From: an uncultured bacterium
GTDB taxonomy: Bacteria; Bacteroidota; Ignavibacteria; Ignavibacteriales; Melioribacteraceae
Direction: 5' to 3'
Assembly (NCBI GenBank): GCA_937936675.1
Contig: CALDDL010000241.1
Span: 1 to 31,497 of the forward strand
DNA length: 31,497 nt
Positions 25,436-31,497 of the stretch are shown here, piece by piece. Under the pieces are notes generated by a model. It was not told the origin of the DNA and did no database searches. It worked only from the letters and a program-made list of their open reading frames with translations. The translations under genes were made by a program, and so were the position numbers. The first letter of the stretch is position 1. The number at the start of each line of letters is the position of its first letter.

Positions 25436-26800
25436 ATGGAAAAGGAAGATACCAAGAAAGCCGATAACGTCTTTGGATTAACGCGCCGTTCATTTTTAAC
25501 TCAAGCGGGAATGGCAGCTACCGCATTTACAATTTTACCAAGTCATCTTTGGGGGGCAAATAAAAAAATTCCGAGTGACTTACTTAATATTGCTGTAGTG
25601 GGTATAGGAGGCAAAGGGGAATCCGATGCTCAAGGTGTAAGTTCTCAAAATATCGTTGCCCTCTGCGATGTTGATGATACCATGGGATTAGAAGTAAGGA
25701 AAACATATCCTAAGGCAACTCAATATCGCGATTATAGAAAAATGTTAGAGAAAGAAAAAAATCTTGATGCAGTGGTAATTGCCACTCCCGATCATACTCA
25801 TGCAATTATAGCAATGGCTGCTATGCAAATGGGTAAACATGTTTATGTTCAGAAACCATTGACTCATACTGTTTATGAAGCAAGGCGACTTGCAGAAGTA
25901 GCTAAAGAGAAAAAATTAATTACTCAAATGGGTAATCAGGGGCATGCGGGTGAAGAATCTCGATTATTAGTAGAATGGATTCAAGCAGGTGTAATAGGTG
26001 ATGTATCTGAAGTTCACATCTGGACAAACCGACCGATCTGGCCTCAAGGCGATATCACACGTCCCACTGAAATACCTACAAGTCCCGGTTCATTAGATTG
26101 GAATCTATTTTTAGGACCTGCTCCGTTTAGACCGTATCATCCAAGCTACCATCCATTTACATGGAGAGGATTGTGGGATTTCGGGACAGGTGCACTAGGT
26201 GATATGGGTGCGCATTTCATTGACCAACCATTCTGGGCTTTAGAATTAGGTCATCCTACTTCAATTGAAGCATCTTCAACAAAGTTTAATTCAGATTATT
26301 ATCCTTTAGCATCAATAGTAACATATCAATTCCCTGCACGTGGGAATAAACCTCCTGTTACATTAAAATGGTATGATGGCGGATTAATGCCACCAAGACC
26401 GGCAGAATTAGAACCGGGAAGAAAGATGGGCGATAGCGGCGGCGGAGTCATTTATTATGGCTCTAAAGGCACAATTATGCATGGAACTTATGGCAAGGGA
26501 GTAAGAATTATTCCGGAATCGAAAATGAAAGAGTTCGTACCACCGGCAAAAACATTAGTTCGTTCACCCGGCATCTATGATGAATGGATTACAGGTATAA
26601 AAGAGAATAAGTTAAGCTCTACCGATTTTTCTTATTCAGGCAAGCTAACCGAAGTAATGCTATTGGGAAATATCGCAATTAAATTAGCGGAGAAAAATAC
26701 TGTGCTTAATTGGGATCCAGATAAATTTATGTTTACTAATTTGCCTGAAGCAAATGAATATCTCCATTATCAATATTCACCAGGCTGGTCTTTAGAATAA
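25436..26800 (+). CDS. Tat-signal Gfo/Idh/MocA-family oxidoreductase (QKP type)
   Basis: This 454-residue protein has a twin-arginine signal at the N-terminus: LTRRSFLTQAG (Arg17-Arg18), then a hydrophobic stretch and an SHLWGA cleavage region. Tat export implies that it folds, probably with its nucleotide bound, before crossing the membrane. The Rossmann motif is VVGIGGKGESD at 54-64. The family's EKP signature reads QKP here (VQKPLTH, Lys140 retained). The substrate domain includes GTGALGDMGAHFIDQPFWAL. It heads a plus-strand operon of sugar-oxidoreductase and cytochrome genes, divergent from the MFS operon. The Shine-Dalgarno is weak (GAG). The substrate is unknown. The subgroup is frequent in planctomycetes and Bacteroidota, usually misnamed as inositol dehydrogenase. 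Confidence 0.85.
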   Translation: MEKEDTKKADNVFGLTRRSFLTQAGMAATAFTILPSHLWGANKKIPSDLLNIAVVGIGGKGESDAQGVSSQNIVALCDVDDTMGLEVRKTYPKATQYRDYRKMLEKEKNLDAVVIATPDHTHAIIAMAAMQMGKHVYVQKPLTHTVYEARRLAEVAKEKKLITQMGNQGHAGEESRLLVEWIQAGVIGDVSEVHIWTNRPIWPQGDITRPTEIPTSPGSLDWNLFLGPAPFRPYHPSYHPFTWRGLWDFGTGALGDMGAHFIDQPFWALELGHPTSIEASSTKFNSDYYPLASIVTYQFPARGNKPPVTLKWYDGGLMPPRPAELEPGRKMGDSGGGVIYYGSKGTIMHGTYGKGVRIIPESKMKEFVPPAKTLVRSPGIYDEWITGIKENKLSSTDFSYSGKLTEVMLLGNIAIKLAEKNTVLNWDPDKFMFTNLPEANEYLHYQYSPGWSLE

Positions 26801-26820
26801 TTCTTATAAGGATACTTTTA

Positions 26821-28152
26821 ATGTCAGAAAGCAATAATCTAGATAGAAGAGAATTTATAAAAGCAACAACAGTATTGGGAGCGGGTATCGTACTCGCTCC
26901 TCATATAATTACGGGTAAGAGCAAAGAAGCTAAAGAACTTAATGTTGCACTTATTGGTGCGGGAGCACAAGGACAAGTATTAGTGAATGCATGTCTGAAA
27001 ATTCCAAATATTAAATTCAGAGCTGTATGCGATATCTGGGAAGAATATAATTTGAAACGTGTCTCGAATCTCTTAACGAAATATGGACACAAATTAAATT
27101 CATATATTGATTATAAAGAGATGCTGGCGAAGGAGAAAAATTTAGATGCAGTAATAGTAGCCTCTCCCGATTTTTGGCATGCTCAGCACGCTGTGGATTG
27201 TATGGAAGCTGGTCTTCATGTCTATTGTGAAAAGGAGATGTCGAATACACTCGAAGGTGCAAAAAAGATTGTCAATGCGGCTCGCAGAACAAAGAGAGTC
27301 GTGCAAATTGGTCATCAGAGAAGAAGTAACCCATATTATCTTCATAGCTATAATAAAATTTTAAAAGAAGCTCATCTCTTAGGAAAAATTACAACGATAA
27401 ATGGGCAATGGAATCGCGCCGTGCAGCCCGATAATGGCTGGCCCACAGGTAAAGAAATACCTAAATCAATTTTAGAAAAATATGGTTTCGCCAATATGAA
27501 TCAACATCGCAACTGGAGATGGTATAGAAATCTTGGCGGCGGACCTATTGTAGATCTCGGTTCTCACCAGATCGATATTTATAATTGGTTTTTGAATACT
27601 CCTCCGGTTTCTGTAATCGCAAGCGGAGGAACCGATTATTACGATAGAAAAACACATGAATGGTACGATACTGTATTAGCTACATTCAAGTATAAAACAA
27701 AAAACGGATTCGTAAGAGCTTTTTATCAAACTATTACGACGAATAGCTCTCAAGGATATTTCGAAAATTTTATGGGGGATCAAGCTTCATTAACTATTTC
27801 AGAATCGGCAGGGAGAGTGGGCATTTATAAAGAGCCTGCAGCACCCAATTGGGACGAATGGATAAAGAAAAAAATAATTCAAACTCCAGTCGAAGAAGCT
27901 CCTACGTCAGCAAATGTTGTTCTCGATGTGAGGGAGACAATTGCTCCACCAAAACACACTCTGCCTGTAAAATTTAACGATCCCTATCATAAGCCACATT
28001 TAGAAAATTTTTTCAATTCGGTGCGTGGATTGGAAAAAGTTAATTGCCCTGTGGAAGTGGGATATGAAACAGCAGTAACTGTATTAAAAGTAAATGAAGC
28101 CGTGAAAGCACAGCGCGAACTTCGTTTTAGTCCATCAGATTTTGTGATATAG
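26821..28152 (+). CDS. Tat-signal Gfo/Idh/MocA-family oxidoreductase (EKE type)
   Basis: This 443-residue exported protein has a Tat signal, LDRREFIKATTVLGAG (Arg9-Arg10). The Rossmann motif is ALIGAGAQGQ at 43-52. The catalytic segment reads CEKEMSNT (Lys138), so the usual EKP proline is replaced by Glu. The substrate domain shows GGGPIVDLGSHQIDIYNWFL, with the conserved Asp and His. It starts 20 bases after the preceding oxidoreductase, with AAGG upstream, and ends two bases before the heptaheme cytochrome gene. The two Tat-signal paralogues clearly differ in the active site, so they probably catalyse different steps or act on different glycosides. Confidence 0.85.
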   Translation: MSESNNLDRREFIKATTVLGAGIVLAPHIITGKSKEAKELNVALIGAGAQGQVLVNACLKIPNIKFRAVCDIWEEYNLKRVSNLLTKYGHKLNSYIDYKEMLAKEKNLDAVIVASPDFWHAQHAVDCMEAGLHVYCEKEMSNTLEGAKKIVNAARRTKRVVQIGHQRRSNPYYLHSYNKILKEAHLLGKITTINGQWNRAVQPDNGWPTGKEIPKSILEKYGFANMNQHRNWRWYRNLGGGPIVDLGSHQIDIYNWFLNTPPVSVIASGGTDYYDRKTHEWYDTVLATFKYKTKNGFVRAFYQTITTNSSQGYFENFMGDQASLTISESAGRVGIYKEPAAPNWDEWIKKKIIQTPVEEAPTSANVVLDVRETIAPPKHTLPVKFNDPYHKPHLENFFNSVRGLEKVNCPVEVGYETAVTVLKVNEAVKAQRELRFSPSDFVI

Positions 28153-28154
28153 AT

Positions 28155-30074
28155 ATGATTAAATCTAAATTTAAAATTATTTATATCGCTTTAATTCTCG
28201 GAATAACATTATTGCTCTTCGGGTCAATTAATTCACAGCAAAATAAGATCGGCGATATTAGAGACGGAAGCAGAGCTACTCCAATACATTTAATAAAATT
28301 ATTTGATGCCGATAGCGTTCAAATATTAAAAAACGATAGTTTGCAAATTCCACTTTCAACTCGTTATACATGCGGTGAATGTCATTCTTATAATGTTATT
28401 AATAAAGGATTTCATTTTAATTATGCGGATAAGAAGGTACCTTCGGGAAGAAGAAGCGAACCATATATTTATATGGATTGGAGGAAACTCACCGTAATCC
28501 CATTATCTTATCGGGATTGGAAAGGTACTTTTAATCCGGCAGAGATCGGAATATCTCCTATGAAATTTCTTGATCTATTTGGAACTCATTTACCGGGCGG
28601 GGGAGTAGGCGAGATCGATTCTCTCATATCTCCCGATGAACTTTTTAGAATGGAAGTATCGGGTAAATTAGAAGTAAACTGCTTTGCATGTCATGATGCC
28701 ACACGCCAATATGACCCTGCTGAATATTCTTCTCAGGTTCAAAAGCAAAATTATAAATGGGCACCGGCGGGTGCAACGAGTTTAGCAGCTGTAACGGGCA
28801 ATGCAAGCAAGATGCCCGAAAATTTTGATATCTATACTCCTTCCACCTTTGCAGATATTGATGTAAGAACTACTTCGCCTCCGGCAATAAATTATGATCT
28901 TTCTAAATTCAATTCCAACAATATGGTTTTCTTTGATCTAAAAAGAAAAGGAGAAAATGAAAGATGTTATTACTGCCATTCATCAGTTCATGCAGATAAT
29001 AACTATTTGAATCAATGGAAAGGTGAAGAAGATGTTCATATTGCAAAAGGGATGAATTGTGTTGATTGCCATAGGAATGGATTAGATCACCAAATGGCAC
29101 GAGGGTACCGAGATGAAGCTGAGGATTTTAAACGACCTGAATTAAAATCTTATACGTGCGAAGGATGTCATCTTGAAGTAGAAAATAGATTAGAAACTGC
29201 CGGTAAAAACGGAGCTCCCAAGCCGCTTCATAAAGGTATGCCTAATATCCATTTTGAAAAATTAGAATGTACGGTATGTCATTCAGGTAACCTTCCCAAA
29301 GAAAATGTAGAATTAGTAAAAACCTCGAGAGCACATAAACTCGGGCTTCATAAATCAAATAAAGAACCGGAATTATTCCCGCATATTCAATCAACTGTCT
29401 TTGTACGAAATGAAAATGGAAGACTAGAGCCAAGTAATATTATTTATCCTTCATATTGGGGAATAAAAAAAGGAGATGAGATAAAGCCAATTCCTATTAG
29501 TGATTTTGATGATTCATTTAATGAGAGAATAAAATTAGATACATTATTAAATTATGGTAAATGGCTTTCGATTAATGATAGCACATTAATAGAGGTATTA
29601 AAGTATTTGAATGAATCCTCCGGCAATAAAGAGAATCACGTATTCATAACCAGCGGAAAAGTATTTGAAATGAATGACGGAGAATTGGAAAGTTATCGAG
29701 AAGAATCTGCAGATTATTACTCATGGGCAATCGGACATAACGTCCGTCCCGCTTCCCAATCTCTTGGGGTTAATGGATGTGATGATTGCCATTCGTTTAG
29801 TTCAGATTTCTTTTTTGGAAATGTATTGGTAGAGTCTTCGGTTAAATCCGATTCTGCTAATTACAATTCGATGACTTATTATTCTGACTTGAATACTGTC
29901 TATCAAAAACTGTTTTCTCTTACTTTTTTATTTAGACCGTGGATGAAAATAATGATAATAATTTTTGCCTTGATTATAATTTTTGTCTTCGTTATTTACG
30001 TCTCTAAAGGGATATTTTTTATAACCGAAAGAGGCACTGCTTTGTCTTCTAAAGAGGAGATGAATAATGTATAG
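28155..30074 (+). CDS. Heptaheme c-type cytochrome with C-terminal membrane anchor
   Basis: This 639-residue protein has an N-terminal signal/anchor helix (about 8-27) and seven CxxCH heme-binding motifs: CGECH 73, CFACH 176, CYYCH 271, CVDCH 302, CEGCH 335, CTVCH 372 and CDDCH 542. A second membrane helix at about 597-619 precedes a short cytoplasmic tail, leaving the hemes in the periplasm. Motif spacing does not match NrfA, Hao or NapC/NirT families that I can recall. It starts two bases after a Tat-exported Gfo/Idh/MocA gene, with no clear Shine-Dalgarno, so translation is probably coupled. It overlaps the next gene by eight bases. The likely role is electron transfer between periplasmic partners and the membrane; the true donor and acceptor are unknown. 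Confidence 0.85.
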   Translation: MIKSKFKIIYIALILGITLLLFGSINSQQNKIGDIRDGSRATPIHLIKLFDADSVQILKNDSLQIPLSTRYTCGECHSYNVINKGFHFNYADKKVPSGRRSEPYIYMDWRKLTVIPLSYRDWKGTFNPAEIGISPMKFLDLFGTHLPGGGVGEIDSLISPDELFRMEVSGKLEVNCFACHDATRQYDPAEYSSQVQKQNYKWAPAGATSLAAVTGNASKMPENFDIYTPSTFADIDVRTTSPPAINYDLSKFNSNNMVFFDLKRKGENERCYYCHSSVHADNNYLNQWKGEEDVHIAKGMNCVDCHRNGLDHQMARGYRDEAEDFKRPELKSYTCEGCHLEVENRLETAGKNGAPKPLHKGMPNIHFEKLECTVCHSGNLPKENVELVKTSRAHKLGLHKSNKEPELFPHIQSTVFVRNENGRLEPSNIIYPSYWGIKKGDEIKPIPISDFDDSFNERIKLDTLLNYGKWLSINDSTLIEVLKYLNESSGNKENHVFITSGKVFEMNDGELESYREESADYYSWAIGHNVRPASQSLGVNGCDDCHSFSSDFFFGNVLVESSVKSDSANYNSMTYYSDLNTVYQKLFSLTFLFRPWMKIMIIIFALIIIFVFVIYVSKGIFFITERGTALSSKEEMNNV

Positions 30075-30669
30075 ATATTTTGCACTAATCGTTATAATAG
30101 GATTATCATATTTTCTTTATACTAAATTTAAGCAAAAGGATATTTTATGGAACGAAGTTTATTCTCGCTTTCTGGACGGTGTAAAAATTTCGATAGGAAA
30201 TATTAAAAATAGAAATAAATCTGATTTTCTTTATAAACTGCGAATGGGATTTTATTGGTTTACAATTATTCTTGTGTTCTTACTGATTGTCACTAGTTTT
30301 ATTCCCGTTGTTATTCTTGGTATCCATATAAGTGGGTTATTCCTTTTGATTCATGTTATAGCTGCGCTTTTCTTCTGTTTTACATTTACCGGATTAGTTT
30401 TATTGACGGCGCATAGTAACAGATTATTAGATAGTGATTTGATTAATCAAGAGAATAAAGATAAATTGTATGAAAAATTGTCGTATTGGGGTATAATATT
30501 TTTTTCGATTCCTGCTATAGTCTCGATTATTCTAATGCTTTATCCGATATTCGGGAGCGAAGGGATTGAATTTCTAAATGATACACATCGTTATTCTGTG
30601 CTTTTGCTCATAGTGGCTGCAACCATTAATACATACTATATGATTATTAATAACAAGAAAATAAATTAA
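30067..30669 (+). CDS. Polytopic membrane protein, possible b-type cytochrome partner
   Basis: This 200-residue protein has about five membrane helices: one N-terminal (3-18), then about 62-82, 86-113, 138-160 and 175-195. Four histidines lie in or at the edges of helices: His87 and His96 in GIHISGLFLLIHVIAA, His116 in LLTAHSNRLL, and His174 in NDTHRYSVLL. These could ligate b-type hemes, as in quinone-reactive membrane subunits, but I recognise no named family, so this is inference. It overlaps the heptaheme cytochrome gene by eight bases (GAGGAGATG precedes the ATG), which strongly suggests a stoichiometric complex with it. A simple membrane anchor without heme is the alternative. Confidence 0.6.
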   Translation: MYRYFALIVIIGLSYFLYTKFKQKDILWNEVYSRFLDGVKISIGNIKNRNKSDFLYKLRMGFYWFTIILVFLLIVTSFIPVVILGIHISGLFLLIHVIAALFFCFTFTGLVLLTAHSNRLLDSDLINQENKDKLYEKLSYWGIIFFSIPAIVSIILMLYPIFGSEGIEFLNDTHRYSVLLLIVAATINTYYMIINNKKIN

Positions 30670-30684
30670 TTTTAAGGGAAAATT

Positions 30685-31353
30685 ATGATTAGGAAAATTT
30701 TACTACTATCTGTTTTGCTCTTTGCGTTTAGCTCAGTAGGAATCAAAAGCCAAAATAAGAAAGAGGAATTGGTGCCAATAAAAATTGAATTACCGAAGGC
30801 AATGTTTGTCGGTACACCAACAAATTTAGCCGTACCGAATTTAGAGAAACCGCTCGGTAAACCACGTGCACCTTTCCTTGCTCCGAAAGGAACATATAAC
30901 GTTGCAAAAAATAAACCAGTAAGTGCAACAGATGACATGCCGATAATCGGTGAATTAAATTATCTTACCGATGGGAAAAAGGCAGCTACAGAAGGAAATT
31001 TTGTTGAGCTTGGACCATTCACTCAAAATGCAACAATCGATCTTCAAAAAGAATATACCATTTATGCAATAGTCCTCTGGCATTATCATCTTCAAGCAAG
31101 AGTATATTATGACGTAATTGTCCAAGTAGCCGATGATGCTAAATTTACTAAAAATGTAAAAACACTTTTTAATAATGATATTGATAATTCGAGCAAGCAG
31201 GGTAAGGGTAGCGATATGCACTATGTAGAAACTGCAGAAGGGAAATTGATTGATGCTAAAGGAGTAAAAGCACGGTACGTAAGACTTTGGAGCAATGGAA
31301 GCAATAGCGATGACTTAAATCATTATGTAGAAGTTGAAGTTTACGGCAAGTAA
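30685..31353 (+). CDS. Exported discoidin (F5/8 type C)-domain protein
   Basis: This 222-residue protein has a signal peptide at 1-22 and a Pro-rich linker at about 40-70 (KPLGKPRAPFLAPKGTYNVA). Residues about 72-221 form a galactose-binding-like F5/8 type C domain: NVAKNKPVSA, LTDGKKA, VELGPFTQNATIDLQ, YDVIVQVADDAKF and ARYVRLWSNGSN are its typical blocks. Such domains bind carbohydrate. The sequence resembles a small conserved exported protein that I recall from PVC and FCB genomes beside multiheme cytochromes, but its function is not known to me. The start has AAGGGAAAA upstream, 15 bases after the membrane protein gene. Capturing the substrate glycan for the upstream oxidoreductases is a possible role. 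Confidence 0.75.
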   Translation: MIRKILLLSVLLFAFSSVGIKSQNKKEELVPIKIELPKAMFVGTPTNLAVPNLEKPLGKPRAPFLAPKGTYNVAKNKPVSATDDMPIIGELNYLTDGKKAATEGNFVELGPFTQNATIDLQKEYTIYAIVLWHYHLQARVYYDVIVQVADDAKFTKNVKTLFNNDIDNSSKQGKGSDMHYVETAEGKLIDAKGVKARYVRLWSNGSNSDDLNHYVEVEVYGK

Positions 31354-31497
31354 AAATATTGATTCAAAAAATTGGGCGGTCATTTTAATTGCCGCCCTTA
31401 TTTTTTGTTCTGCAATTATTAGCAGAGTCTATGAACTTGATTATAGACCGATGCATGTTGATGAAGCTGTCCATGCGGTAAAGTTTGGTGATCTGCT
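31334..31497 (+). CDS. Start of an Agl23/GT39-like membrane glycosyltransferase (partial)
   Basis: Fifty-four codons run to the right edge. An N-terminal membrane helix (NWAVILIAALIFCSAIIS) is followed by RVYELDYRPMHVDEAVHAVK. The Asp-Glu dipeptide after RPMH is the hallmark of the TIGR03663 (Agl23-type) family, distantly related to dolichyl-phosphate-mannose mannosyltransferases. The only start before the helix is TTG 31334, because an in-frame TAG lies at 31328-31330. This start overlaps the discoidin gene by 20 bases and has no clear Shine-Dalgarno. A terminator-like hairpin lies inside its first codons. The rest of the gene lies beyond the window. Confidence 0.6.
   Translation, partial: MKFTASKNIDSKNWAVILIAALIFCSAIISRVYELDYRPMHVDEAVHAVKFGDL
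31374..31406 (+). terminator. Intrinsic-terminator-like hairpin inside the start of the next gene
   Basis: GGGCGG (31374-31379) pairs with CCGCCC (31392-31397), with an extra U-G pair, around a 10-nt loop. It is followed by TTATTTTTTG. It lies 20 bases after the discoidin stop, which is where a terminator would be expected, yet it is also codons 14-24 of the Agl23-like frame. Confidence 0.6.

Noticed and set aside
1..31497. CRISPR arrays, tRNA or rRNA genes, insertion sequences, prophage genes
   Set aside because: I looked for regular direct repeats, tRNA-like cloverleaf cores, transposase motifs and flanking inverted repeats and saw none.

Overview
The window is strongly AT-rich, with dense and mostly co-directional genes. 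Its gene content fits the Bacteroidota/Ignavibacteriota (FCB) group. The taxonomic hints are a C25-type secreted peptidase start, periplasmic two-component-regulator-propeller sensor kinases, a hemerythrin/LuxR pair of a type seen in Bacteroidota, a PafA-like phosphatase, and Gfo/Idh/MocA plus DUF1080 sugar genes. An ignavibacterial origin is my best guess, but it rests on family resemblance only. Non-ATG starts (TTG, GTG) with good Shine-Dalgarno sequences are frequent.

Layout. (1) 1-452: the 5' end of a minus-strand secreted peptidase, then a 371-bp gap. (2) 824-2129: a hemerythrin protein overlapping a LuxR regulator with a degenerate receiver. (3) 2369-6279: an OprB-type porin, a FeoA-FeoB fusion and a small Cys-rich FeoB partner, which together look like a ferrous-iron uptake operon. 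(4) 6353-7960: a PafA-like alkaline phosphatase. (5) 8049-14397: two tandem paralogous sensor kinases; the first is cut by a single in-frame TAA, the second is intact. (6) 14545-17991, minus strand: an 1148-aa protein that I read as a pyrophosphate-type PEP carboxykinase. (7) 18229-21234: the di-iron Fe-S repair protein RIC followed by a quinol-type nitric oxide reductase, closed by a strong terminator. (8) 21393-25321, minus strand: MFS transporter, Gfo/Idh/MocA oxidoreductase and an exported sugar isomerase/DUF1080 fusion. (9) 25436-31353, plus strand: two Tat-signal Gfo/Idh/MocA oxidoreductases, a heptaheme cytochrome c, a histidine-rich membrane protein and an exported discoidin-domain protein. 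The start of an Agl23/GT39-like membrane protein runs off the end.

How the genes work together. RIC, qNOR, the hemerythrin/LuxR pair and Feo form a nitric-oxide and iron theme: removal of NO, repair of Fe-S clusters and resupply of Fe(II). The divergent operons at 21393-31353 share a 114-bp promoter region with a perfect 16-bp palindrome near its centre, so they probably form one sugar-oxidation regulon. The most unusual proposal here is that exported Gfo/Idh/MocA dehydrogenases are electrically coupled to the respiratory chain through the heptaheme cytochrome and membrane protein encoded directly downstream. This is inference from gene order, targeting signals and heme motifs, not demonstrated function.
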